Positions 1-7,209 of a stretch of DNA of 14,951 nt are shown in pieces. The translations under genes were made by a program, and so were the position numbers. Source of the stretch: Acidimicrobiaceae bacterium (GTDB taxonomy: Bacteria; Actinomycetota; Acidimicrobiia; Acidimicrobiales; RAAP-2); NCBI GenBank assembly GCA_030838245.1, contig JAUTXB010000131.1, positions 1-14,951 on the forward strand. The letters are read 5' to 3'. Below the pieces are notes generated by a model. The model was not told where the DNA came from, ran no database searches, and saw only the letters and a list, made by a program, of their open reading frames with translations. Position 1 is the first letter of the stretch. Every line of letters starts with the position of its first letter.

Positions 1-1399
1 TGCGGGTGATCTCCCGGTGGGCCCGGACCTGTTCGGCGATCTGGTTGCCGACGGTGTAGGCGGGATTGAGACTGGTCATCGGTTCCTGGAAGATCATGGC
101 GATCTCGTTGCCCCGAAGCTGACGGAGCCCCGATGGGCTGAGCGTGGTGAGCTCGCGCCCCTCGAACCGGATCGAACCGGACACCCGGGAGACCCGGGGC
201 GGCAACAGACCCATCACCGCCAGAGCGGAGACGGTCTTGCCCGAACCGCTCTCGCCGACCAGCCCGAGCGTCTTACCCCGTTGCAGCGTGAACGCCCCGT
301 CCTCCATGACCGGCAACCATTGACCGCGGGTGTTGAACTCGACCTTCAGGCCTTGCACGGCCAACAGGGCGGCGCCGGGGCGCGCTGCCGGCGGCGGGGA
401 TTCGGCCCGGCCCATGGAACGCAGCCGGGCCATCCGGCCCCCCTCCTCCTTGTCGCTCTGGACCAAGGTGCTGCCCGGAGGCCGGTCCCGGCCCAGGGAG
501 TCGCGCAGCCCGTCAGCCACCAGGTTGAACGACAGCACCGTGAGCATGATGGCCACTCCGGGGAAGACCAGGGCCCACGGCGATGAATTGATGAAGTTGA
601 ACCCCTCTTGGAGCATGCCACCCCAGCTCGGTATGGGCGGCTGTTCGCCGATACCGAGGAAGCTCAGTCCGGCCTCGGCCAGCAGGGCGAACCCCAGGGC
701 CAGCGCCAGCTGGATGATGATCGGCGAGGCCACGTTGGGGACGACGTGGCGGCCCATCAGGCGCTTGGAGGTGGTCCCCAGGCTCCGGGCCGACTCGATG
801 AATGCCTCCTCCCTGACCGCGATGACCTCGCCACGGAGCAACCGGACGAAGCTCGGCACGAACACGATGGCGATAGCGATGGCGGCATCGTTTATGTCGG
901 CGCCAAGCAACGCGGCGACGGTCAGGGCCAGGATCAGCGGCGGGAACGAGAACAGCGCATCCATGATCCGCATGATCACGGCGTCGACGGCACCACGGAA
1001 GAAGCCGGCGATCAGGCCGAGTGGTACGGCCACCACCGCAGCCAGGGCAACGATTTCGAAGGCGGCTCGCAAGGAGATGCGGGCGCCCCAGATGAGCCGG
1101 CTGAGGATGTCACGGCCGAGGTCATCGGTACCGAGCCAGTGCGAACCCGACGGTCCGGTGTTGATGGCGTTGATGTCCTGGGTGTTGGGAGGATGAGGTG
1201 CCACGACAGGGGCGAAGATGGCGGCCAGGATGATCAGCAGCAAGAAGGTCAACCCGACCAGCGCCCATCGCTGGCGGAGGAAGCGGGCCCAAAAGCCGGG
1301 TCGGCGCTGCGGCATCTCGTCTGGCAGATCGGCGATGGGCGACACCGGGTTCAGCCCGACGAAGGGATCTCCGGCCCCGGGAGGGCTCCAGGTCGTCAC
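1..1399 (-). CDS. Fused DppC-like permease / DppD-like ATPase of a peptide-type ABC importer (3' end off window)
   Basis: This is an inner-membrane permease joined in one reading frame to a cytoplasmic ATPase of the dipeptide/oligopeptide/nickel ABC importer family. The frame is open from a GTG at 1399 to the window edge, giving at least 466 residues with no stop. Residues about 1-290 are a DppC-type permease: a first membrane segment near residues 42-62, a TDDLGRD motif soon after, and the EAA loop (EEAFIESARSLG, about 197-208). After a Pro/Ala-rich linker, an ABC domain begins near residue 348, with Walker A GESGSGKT (Lys388) and Q-loop FQEPMTSLNP (Gln438). The signature motif, Walker B and C-terminal oligopeptide domain lie outside the window. 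The GTG overlaps the upstream permease stop as GTGA, so translation is probably coupled. Such fusions are known in actinobacteria. The substrate cannot be read from this sequence. Confidence 0.93.
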   Translation of the reverse strand, partial: MTTWSPPGAGDPFVGLNPVSPIADLPDEMPQRRPGFWARFLRQRWALVGLTFLLLIILAAIFAPVVAPHPPNTQDINAINTGPSGSHWLGTDDLGRDILSRLIWGARISLRAAFEIVALAAVVAVPLGLIAGFFRGAVDAVIMRIMDALFSFPPLILALTVAALLGADINDAAIAIAIVFVPSFVRLLRGEVIAVREEAFIESARSLGTTSKRLMGRHVVPNVASPIIIQLALALGFALLAEAGLSFLGIGEQPPIPSWGGMLQEGFNFINSSPWALVFPGVAIMLTVLSFNLVADGLRDSLGRDRPPGSTLVQSDKEEGGRMARLRSMGRAESPPPAARPGAALLAVQGLKVEFNTRGQWLPVMEDGAFTLQRGKTLGLVGESGSGKTVSALAVMGLLPPRVSRVSGSIRFEGRELTTLSPSGLRQLRGNEIAMIFQEPMTSLNPAYTVGNQIAEQVRAHREITR

Positions 1400-2367
1400 G
1401 CCAGCCTGACCTTCGGGTTCAAGTAGCCGTAGATGACGTCGACGATGAGGTTGATGATGATGAAAGAGACCGCCACCACCAGGACGACTCCCTGGATTTC
1501 CGGGATGTCCTTGTCGTTGATGGCCTGGATGATGTACGTGCCCAAGCCCGGGAGCGAGAAGATCTGCTCGATGATCAGCGTGCCACCGAGCAGGTAACCG
1601 AACTGGATGCCGATCACTGTCACCGCCGGGCTGAGTGCGTTCTTCAACGCGTGCTTCCCGATCACCATCCGTGAGCTGAGTCCCTTGGCCAGTGCCGTAC
1701 GCATGTAGTCCTGATCGAGGGTATCGATCAGGGCACCGCGCACTTGGCGGGCGATGACGGCCGAACCGCCGATGCCCAGGGCCAACCAGGGAAGCAACAG
1801 GTCTTTGAACCACTCGACGGGCGACTGGGTGAAGGGCGTGTAGCCCAACGCCGGCAGCCACCTCAACTTCACCGCGAAGATGATGACCAACAGGATCCCC
1901 AACCAGAAGTCAGGCATGGCAACGGCGATGCTCGAGCCGATGGTCACGGCCCGGTCCCTGACCGTCCCCTGCCGGATACCCGAGATGATGCCCGCCGGCA
2001 GCCCGACCAGAATGGCGATGACCATCCCCCCGGCGGCCACGGCGAAGGTCACCGGGAACCTGGCGGCGATACCGGACGTCACGCTCCCGTTTTGGAACAG
2101 TGATTGGCCCAGATTGCCGTGCACCGCGCCACTCAGCCACCGCCAGTACTGGGCAAAGAAGCCCTGGTTGAGGTGCAGCTGATTGGTGATCTTGGCGATC
2201 TCGGCCGGCGTCGCCTTGGTCCCACCGGCCAGCGTGATGGCCGGATTACCGGGCATGAGCAGGATGAGCGAGAAGATCCCGAGCGAGATCAGGAACAACA
2301 GCAGAATCGAGATCAGCAATCGGCGCGCAATGAAGGAAGGGAGCGAGCCCCCGCTACCAGACGCCAT
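1396..2367 (-). CDS. DppB-like ABC transporter permease
   Basis: This is an integral membrane permease of 323 residues for a peptide/nickel-type ABC importer, the usual partner of a DppC-type permease. The N-terminus (ARRLLISILLLFLISLGIF) is the typical first membrane segment, followed by the conserved MPGNPA stretch. About six hydrophobic segments follow. The cytoplasmic coupling loop near the C-terminus (LAKGLSSRMVIGKHALKNAL) and the following GTLIIEQIFSLPGLG motif are classic for the family. The ATG at 2367 is chosen because the hydrophobic segment starts about 10 residues later; the upstream GCGGAG sits very close to the ATG, so ribosome binding looks weak. The gene follows the binding-protein gene by 59 bases containing a perfect palindrome, and its TGA overlaps the next gene's GTG. 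Length and motifs are normal. Confidence 0.95.
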   Translation of the reverse strand: MASGSGGSLPSFIARRLLISILLLFLISLGIFSLILLMPGNPAITLAGGTKATPAEIAKITNQLHLNQGFFAQYWRWLSGAVHGNLGQSLFQNGSVTSGIAARFPVTFAVAAGGMVIAILVGLPAGIISGIRQGTVRDRAVTIGSSIAVAMPDFWLGILLVIIFAVKLRWLPALGYTPFTQSPVEWFKDLLLPWLALGIGGSAVIARQVRGALIDTLDQDYMRTALAKGLSSRMVIGKHALKNALSPAVTVIGIQFGYLLGGTLIIEQIFSLPGLGTYIIQAINDKDIPEIQGVVLVVAVSFIIINLIVDVIYGYLNPKVRLA

Positions 2368-2381
2368 CTCCGCTTTCTAGC

Positions 2382-2401
2382 TCACTTCTGGCCAGAAGTG
2401 A
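2382..2401. repeat. Perfect 20-base palindrome between binding-protein and permease genes
   Basis: TCACTTCTGGCCAGAAGTGA reads identically on both strands with no mismatch and no spacer. It lies in the 59-base gap between the stop of the substrate-binding protein gene (2427) and the ATG of the permease (2367). In RNA it could fold into an eight-pair stem with a four-base loop, without a following U tract on either strand. Known roles for structures in this position include reducing downstream permease expression or protecting the upstream mRNA end. A protein operator is the alternative. Neither role is shown by the sequence. Confidence 0.75.
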
Positions 2402-2426
2402 ACGCCAAAACCAGGGTTTCGCCGGT

Positions 2427-4019
2427 TCACCGCTTCATATAGATGCCGGCCAGGTTTGACCGGCACTGCCCGATCGGTGCGACGACTTTCCCCCCGACCT
2501 TTTGCTTGTTGTAGGCGATGATCGACGGCATGAAGACCAGCGGAACGACCAGCCCCTGGGAAAGGACGATCTTGTCGATCTGCTGCATCGCCGGTCCCTG
2601 CACCGTCGGGCTGAGTGACGAGTTGGACTGCTGGATGAGCGGAGTCAGCGCGGGGTTGATCGAGCCGAGGTGCTGTGCTGGGAAGCCGGACGGCTCGAAC
2701 AGCGCTTCGAAGCTGTTCGACAGGTCGGGCCCGTTGGTGAGTAGCTCACTCAGCACGGCGTCACCCTGGCCCTTGAAGTAGACGTTGGTCAGGAAGTCGG
2801 CACCAGGGACCTGCTGGATGGTGGCCTTGAACCCGGCCACCGACAGCTCCTGTTGCAGCAGGGCCGAGGCCCGCTGGAAGGTGGCGTCGCCAGCAGGAAT
2901 GACGAGGTTGAACGGCACGCCGTTCTTGTACCCGGCCGCCTTCAGGAGGGCCTTGGACTTGGCCGGGTTGTAGGAGTCCGAGGTGCCGAGCGACTTGCTG
3001 TAGCCCGGGGACCACGATGGGACCGGCTGGTAGGCCGGCTCGCCTAGCCCGTTGAACACGACCTTGTTGAGGGCGTTGCGGTCGACGGCGTACTCGAGAG
3101 CCACCCTGACTTTTGCGTTGGTGAAGGGCCCACTGTTCTGGCGGAGCTCGATGGCCATGTTGTCGTAGGACTTGGTGATCGAGATCCCGATATTGGAGTC
3201 AGCGGCCAGTTGCGGGTAGTTCTCCGGCTCGACCTGGATCATGTCGACCGCGCCCGAGGTGAGGGCGGTTGCCGCCTGCGGACCCTGGGTCAGCTGGGTG
3301 AAGTCCACCCCGCCGAGCGGGTAGGCCGCGGAGTTCCAGTACTTGGGGTTCTTGGTGAGAATGATCGACGAGCTCTGCTTGTAGCTCTTCAGGGTGTAAG
3401 GGCCGGCCCCGATGGGCTGGTTCGCCTCGGTCGCGATGTTGGCAGAGGGCATCACCATGCCATCGATGTAGGTCATGGCCCAAAGGAAGTCTCCGGCAGT
3501 CGGCCGGTTCAGGTTGACCACCAGCGTTTGTGCATCTGGCGTGGACATGGTGTCAATCGCCGTGAGGGAGGAGCGCAGGGGGCTGGTCTTGGTGTGAGTG
3601 AGGCTGGCCTCGACGTCTTGCGACGTCACCGGCGCGCCGTTCGAGAACACCATGCCCGGTCGGATATGGAAGGTAATGGTGGAGCTGTTGTTAGTGACGG
3701 TCCAGCTCTGGGCCACCCCGCCAGTGATGGCAAAGTTCCCCGGCGCCGTCATCGACTGAAAGATGTTCTGGGTGACGGTGTAGGAGCAGTCGTTCAAACC
3801 AGTCGTGTCAAAGCTGTTGGAGTAATGTTTGTTGAGGTCGAACCCGTACTTGAGGACCCCGATTGGGTTGATGTTGGACGGAGCGGCGCTGGCCGGTCCG
3901 GTCGCCGGCAAAGTGAGCGCCAGCGGGGCGATGACGGCGGCCGCCGCACCAACGGCGACCAACCCTCGACCACGCAGCCGTTGGTCACGCGGCCCCCGAG
4001 CGTTTCGGCGTCTCGTCAT
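2427..4019 (-). CDS. Family 5 extracellular substrate-binding protein of the ABC importer
   Basis: This is an exported solute receptor (SBP_bac_5 family) of 530 residues that should deliver ligand to the permeases encoded directly downstream. Diagnostic stretches are GVAQSWTV, FHIRPGMVFSNGAPVTSQDV and VRVALEYAVDRNALNKVVF. The ATG at 4019 is preferred over the in-frame ATG at 4100: GGAG and GGGGG precede it at a suitable distance, and the protein then begins with an Arg-rich N-region, a hydrophobic core (LVAVGAAAAVIAPLALTL) and an Ala-X-Ala cleavage site (ASAA). The upstream ATG overlaps a candidate -10 element. There is no lipobox cysteine; the only cysteines are Cys78 and Cys519, near the two ends of the protein, and they could form a disulfide. 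Family members bind peptides, but also nickel, opines or sugars, so the ligand is open. Confidence 0.93.
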   Translation of the reverse strand: MTRRRNARGPRDQRLRGRGLVAVGAAAAVIAPLALTLPATGPASAAPSNINPIGVLKYGFDLNKHYSNSFDTTGLNDCSYTVTQNIFQSMTAPGNFAITGGVAQSWTVTNNSSTITFHIRPGMVFSNGAPVTSQDVEASLTHTKTSPLRSSLTAIDTMSTPDAQTLVVNLNRPTAGDFLWAMTYIDGMVMPSANIATEANQPIGAGPYTLKSYKQSSSIILTKNPKYWNSAAYPLGGVDFTQLTQGPQAATALTSGAVDMIQVEPENYPQLAADSNIGISITKSYDNMAIELRQNSGPFTNAKVRVALEYAVDRNALNKVVFNGLGEPAYQPVPSWSPGYSKSLGTSDSYNPAKSKALLKAAGYKNGVPFNLVIPAGDATFQRASALLQQELSVAGFKATIQQVPGADFLTNVYFKGQGDAVLSELLTNGPDLSNSFEALFEPSGFPAQHLGSINPALTPLIQQSNSSLSPTVQGPAMQQIDKIVLSQGLVVPLVFMPSIIAYNKQKVGGKVVAPIGQCRSNLAGIYMKR

Positions 4020-4098
4020 GGTCCCCCTGCTCCCCCCTGTCCACCCGATCGAACGAACCGCAACCCCCGGCGGCCCCGTCGGCGTGAACGGAAGATGC

Positions 4099-4127
4099 AT
4101 AGTACCTTCCCGGGCCGGCGATGGGAA
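4099..4127 (-). promoter_or_regulatory. Candidate sigma70-like promoter for the binding-protein/permease genes
   Basis: On the minus strand, TTCCCA (4127-4122) and TACTAT (4104-4099) are separated by exactly 17 bases. Transcription would start near 4092, leaving a leader of roughly 70 bases before the ATG at 4019. The spacer contains a GGCCCGGG-rich stretch, and TTCCC/GGGAA form a small dyad across it. The -35 match is poor, so this is a pattern-based proposal only. Confidence 0.35.
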
Positions 4128-4129
4128 GG

Positions 4130-4188
4130 GCCAACCGAGCGGGTCAGGCCAGCCAAGCGGGTCAGGCCAGCCGATCCGGTCCGGTCAG
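4130..4188. repeat. Imperfect 18-base tandem repeat at the 3' end of the GMC gene
   Basis: Two full copies of the unit GCCARCCRAGCGGGTCAG lie at 4130-4147 and 4148-4165. A third, altered copy with five extra bases runs 4166-4188 and covers the stop codon of the oxidoreductase gene. Each copy carries a TCA, which is TGA on the minus strand, so the array looks like small duplications of the stop-codon region. It separates the oxidoreductase gene from the candidate promoter of the binding-protein gene. No function is evident. Confidence 0.7.
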
Positions 4189-5849
4189 CCGAGCAGGGCA
4201 CGGGTGTTGCGGATGGCCAGGGCCACCAGCGTGAGGGTCGGGCCGTAGCCGGTACTGGTCGGGAACAGCGATGAATCGGCGACCAACACGTTGGGCAGGT
4301 CGTGGAGCTTCCCCCAACGGTCACAGACCGAGGTGGCCGGGTCGTCGCCCATGCGGGCCGTGCCCATCACATGCTTGGAGGCCGGGATCTTTGCCGCCGG
4401 GCTGGTGATGCCGAAGGGATTGCCGTCGAGCATGGGCGAGGTCACCGTGGTCGTCCACTCGGAGCCGGCCTCGGCCAGGATCGCCTCCAGCTTGGCCCCG
4501 TGGTACTGCGAGGCGACGACCTCGTGGCGGTGGGGCTGGTAGGTGGTCCGGGCCACGGCATGGCCCCGAGCGTCACGGACGGAGGGGTCGAGGTCGATCC
4601 GGTTGGTGGGCTGGGGAAGGTCTTCCCCCTGCATGGTGAATGCGACGAGGTGGTCGCGGAAAGGCGACTCGCGCATCTTGGCCTTGTGCTCGGCGCCCCA
4701 TGGGTAAGTGCTGGCCTCCAGGATCGGGTGTCCGGGGCCACAGTGCTCGACCATCCCTCCCTTGACCCAGGGCAGGCCGGCCGCCGCGGCCACTTTGAAC
4801 GACTCCGGGTCGGGGACGATGTGGTCGTCGTGCAGGTGGGAGACCGAGCGGCCCTTGTGGTAGTGGGTCCGCTGAGCCAGGCGGCCGAGGCTGATCGTCT
4901 GGAAGTGGAACATGAGGTTCCGGCCGATCTGGGGATGCTCGAGGCCCGACGCTAGTAAGAGTCGTGGTGTCTCCATGGCCCCGCAGGCCACCACCACCTG
5001 GTCGGCCAGTTCCTCGTGCAGTTCGCCTCCGGCGTCCTGCCACTCGACACCGATGGCTCGTCCGTTGCGGACCAGAAGTCGGGTGACGAACGAATCGGGC
5101 CGGACCTCCGCCCGGCGAGTGAGCAGGGCCCGGCGCAACGGTGCCACCGGATCGCCCTTGGCATGGATGGGGCACCCGAAAAAGGCGCAGAAGCCACAAT
5201 TGTTGCAAGCAGGCCGGCCGTCGTAGGGAATTGAGTTAGCGCCGGTCGGGCCCGGGTAGGGGTGGTACCCGAGCCGCTCGGCGGCGGCCACCGTCAGCAG
5301 TGACCCGTACATCGGGGCGCCGGGTGGCATGGGGTAGGGCCCCGAGCGCGCCGCGGCGAACGGGTTGGCGTCGGCCTGACCGGCCACGCCCACCAGCCGC
5401 TCGGCCTCGGCGTAGAAGGGCTCCAGTTCGTCGTAGCCGATGGGCCAGTCGACGATGTCGGCACCGTCGACTGGGCCAAGCAGCGAGTGGAGGCGAAAGT
5501 CGTCCTCCCGGAAGCGCGGCAGCTTGCCGTCGGCGTGCACGCCGCCGCCGCCCACGGTGGCCGGGAGGTTGTTCACGTCGCCTACGTGGATCGGGTCGCG
5601 CACCTCGGCGCTGGGTCGGAAGGTGCGCGGGTCGAGCCACGGGTCGGGCCCGAGGAAGTGGCGGTTCATGAACTTGATCTCGTCGTTGGAGTAGTCGGTG
5701 ATCAGGTTGAAGGGGGGCTCGAGCTCGATCAGGCGGTTCCGCCCCCGTTCGAAGACCACCACCGAGCGGCCCGCCGCCGTGAGCACGTCGGCGGCGGTCG
5801 ACCCGCCCGGTCCCGAACCGACGATGATGACGTCGAAGTCCCGACTCAC
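4185..5849 (-). CDS. GMC-family FAD oxidoreductase with a cysteine cluster
   Basis: This 554-residue flavoprotein should oxidise an alcohol or sugar hydroxyl. An FAD-binding Rossmann motif GSGPGGS begins at Gly11. The C-terminal GMC substrate/flavin domain contains KHVMGTARMG (catalytic His candidate His493) and the ADSSLFPTSTGYGPTLTL tail. Cys215, Cys218, Cys221 and Cys226 form CX2CX2CX4C, close to where the 3Fe-4S-binding cysteines of FAD glucose dehydrogenase alpha subunits sit, so an iron-sulfur cluster is possible. The GTG at 5849 is chosen because it overlaps the upstream stop as GTGA, has GGAGG about 10 bases upstream and places the FAD motif right at the N-terminus. No signal peptide is visible. 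The neighbouring subunit-3-like gene is its expected partner. The second catalytic position, usually Asn or His before PTLT, is Gly536. The substrate is unknown. Confidence 0.93.
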   Translation of the reverse strand: MSRDFDVIIVGSGPGGSTAADVLTAAGRSVVVFERGRNRLIELEPPFNLITDYSNDEIKFMNRHFLGPDPWLDPRTFRPSAEVRDPIHVGDVNNLPATVGGGGVHADGKLPRFREDDFRLHSLLGPVDGADIVDWPIGYDELEPFYAEAERLVGVAGQADANPFAAARSGPYPMPPGAPMYGSLLTVAAAERLGYHPYPGPTGANSIPYDGRPACNNCGFCAFFGCPIHAKGDPVAPLRRALLTRRAEVRPDSFVTRLLVRNGRAIGVEWQDAGGELHEELADQVVVACGAMETPRLLLASGLEHPQIGRNLMFHFQTISLGRLAQRTHYHKGRSVSHLHDDHIVPDPESFKVAAAAGLPWVKGGMVEHCGPGHPILEASTYPWGAEHKAKMRESPFRDHLVAFTMQGEDLPQPTNRIDLDPSVRDARGHAVARTTYQPHRHEVVASQYHGAKLEAILAEAGSEWTTTVTSPMLDGNPFGITSPAAKIPASKHVMGTARMGDDPATSVCDRWGKLHDLPNVLVADSSLFPTSTGYGPTLTLVALAIRNTRALLG

Positions 5850-6406
5850 GGCTGGCTGACCTCCTCGTCGCTGTACCCTCGCGGCTGCACGTCGCCGGCG
5901 AAGCCGATGTTCTCCCATCCGACCAGGCCCTGATTGCCGCCGTACTCGGGGGCGCCGTACATGCCCTGGCAGCTGTGGGCGTAGAGCACGGCGGTGAACG
6001 ACTCGGCGTCCCGCAACCGCTCGTCCTGCTCGTCGGGCGGCAACGAGGTGAAGTCAGCTCCCAGCGCGCCGAGGCCGTCTCGGTAGATCTCCTGGAGGCC
6101 CTGGACGTGTCCGAGCCGCTCGCGCTCGGGTATCCCGAGCGATCCCTCGATGCGGGTCCGCCAGGCGAGCTCCTCGAGTGGCGTCAGCCGGTGGAACGAG
6201 GCAAACCCATTTGCCCCCCCGAACCGCCCGGAGAAGGGGCCGCCGGCCCAGATCAACGGGGGATCGGTGGAAAAGGCGCCCAGGAGGCCGTCGATGTAGT
6301 CGACCACGCGGGCTTCCCGGGCACCGGGCTGCTCGTCGGTGGGGATCACCCTGGCGCAGGCGGCGTCGATGACGGCGTACTCCGAATCGCTGAAGAAGCG
6401 GGCCAT
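5846..6406 (-). CDS. Gluconate 2-dehydrogenase subunit 3 family protein
   Basis: This is the small companion subunit (186 residues) of a GMC dehydrogenase. In characterised three-part enzymes it helps maturation and export of the flavoprotein. The family signature is clear near the C-terminus: MYGAPEYGGN, then GWENIGFAGDVQPRGYS (about 149-179). The N-terminal helix begins immediately (FFSDSEYAVIDAACARVIPTDE), with no twin-arginine or Sec signal. An upstream start cannot restore one, because the same frame has a TAA inside the candidate -10 about 39 bases before the ATG, with no start codon between. The ribosome site is weak (GAG six bases before the ATG). Its TGA overlaps the GTG of the oxidoreductase, which implies coupled synthesis of the pair. 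Well supported as a family member; physical complex formation is inferred. Confidence 0.9.
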   Translation of the reverse strand: MARFFSDSEYAVIDAACARVIPTDEQPGAREARVVDYIDGLLGAFSTDPPLIWAGGPFSGRFGGANGFASFHRLTPLEELAWRTRIEGSLGIPERERLGHVQGLQEIYRDGLGALGADFTSLPPDEQDERLRDAESFTAVLYAHSCQGMYGAPEYGGNQGLVGWENIGFAGDVQPRGYSDEEVSQP

Positions 6407-6441
6407 GAGCGACTCTAACCTGGAGGCAGGCCAAGGTAAAA

Positions 6442-6447
6442 CTTATA
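6442..6447 (-). promoter_or_regulatory. Candidate -10 element before the subunit-3/GMC pair
   Basis: The only AT-rich stretch in the 77-base gap after the ThuA gene contains TATAAG on the minus strand, about 35 bases before the ATG at 6406. The hexamer 17 bases further upstream is not a convincing -35. It suggests that the oxidoreductase pair can be transcribed independently of the tetR-thuA unit, in addition to any readthrough. Confidence 0.35.
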
Positions 6448-6483
6448 GTTCCATGCTGGGACACTCACCTATCGCAGCCGGCC

Positions 6484-7209
6484 TCAGCCGGTCCCCGCTC
6501 TGACCCATTGCAGGCCGCCGAGCAGATGGGCCAGATAGACCGGGCTCTCCCACGCCGCCGGAAAGTGCCCGAGGGCGCTGTAGAACGTCCGGCCCTTTCC
6601 CTCCGAATGGCACCACGCCAACGGCAGCCCGTCGTCGGGCAGGCGGCCGCCCGGCACCCTCATGTCCAGTTGGGTGGGGTCGGCGCGCAGGAGGACCCGA
6701 GCGTCGGGGCGGAGCTGGCCGAACAGGTAGATCTCGTCATGCCAGGGCCACGGGTTGGGAAGGTGAGCCGTCGCCGGATGGGCCGGGTCGACGACGTCGA
6801 TGGCGAACGACTGGGTCCAGGGGTGGCCGGCGAACCGGGCCCCGAGGATGGCGCCGTAGTCCTCCCAGCCGTAGCAAGCATCGGTGGCGGCGTGGACGCC
6901 GAGCACGCCGAGGTCGCCGCGGCGCCACGAGGCGGAGATGGCCGTCCGCTGTGCGGTCGTGAACGGAGTCTCGCCGATGGTGAACAGGGCGAGGACCCCT
7001 CCGGCGTCGAGCTGGTCGACTGTCAGGTCGGCGACCTCTCTCACGCGCACCGGCTCGAGCCCGGCCATGTCCCCCAGCTCGGCCAGGGCGGCACCTGCCT
7101 GGCCGAGCACCCCGTGGACCCCGGCCGGGCCGCTCTCGTACGGGGAAATCTCGGTGACGATGAGCAGCGGGGGGCGGTCCGTGCGACCGGTCGAGTGGGT
7201 CGGTCCCAT
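6484..7209 (-). CDS. ThuA-domain protein
   Basis: This 241-residue protein has a ThuA-like (class I glutamine amidotransferase-like) fold. The family is named after ThuA of rhizobial trehalose utilisation and recurs in sugar and 3-keto-sugar metabolism; its exact reaction is unsettled. The sequence shows the hallmark run GVHAATDACYGWEDYG (His106), then FAGHPWTQ, WHDEIYLFG (Asp158, Glu159), PLAWCHSEGKGRTFYSALGH (His215) and a C-terminal LLGGLQWV helix. The frame is open for 162 codons further upstream, but that part overlaps tetR in another frame and has no homologous look. The ATG at 7209 is therefore chosen; it overlaps the tetR stop as TGATG, which suggests translational coupling. No signal peptide is seen. 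Length is typical for a single-domain member. It probably acts with the adjacent GMC/subunit-3 pair, which is inference from context. Confidence 0.9.
   Translation of the reverse strand: MGPTHSTGRTDRPPLLIVTEISPYESGPAGVHGVLGQAGAALAELGDMAGLEPVRVREVADLTVDQLDAGGVLALFTIGETPFTTAQRTAISASWRRGDLGVLGVHAATDACYGWEDYGAILGARFAGHPWTQSFAIDVVDPAHPATAHLPNPWPWHDEIYLFGQLRPDARVLLRADPTQLDMRVPGGRLPDDGLPLAWCHSEGKGRTFYSALGHFPAAWESPVYLAHLLGGLQWVRAGTG

Noticed and set aside
330..1426. Long plus-strand frames opposite the fused transporter gene
   Set aside because: The minus strand encodes intact permease and Walker A/Q-loop motifs; the plus frames are low-complexity and without domains.
3210..4274. A 354-codon plus-strand frame across the binding-protein gene
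   Set aside because: It is antisense to a protein with clear family motifs, and its own composition (Arg, Gly, Asp-rich, no domains) is typical of a shadow frame.
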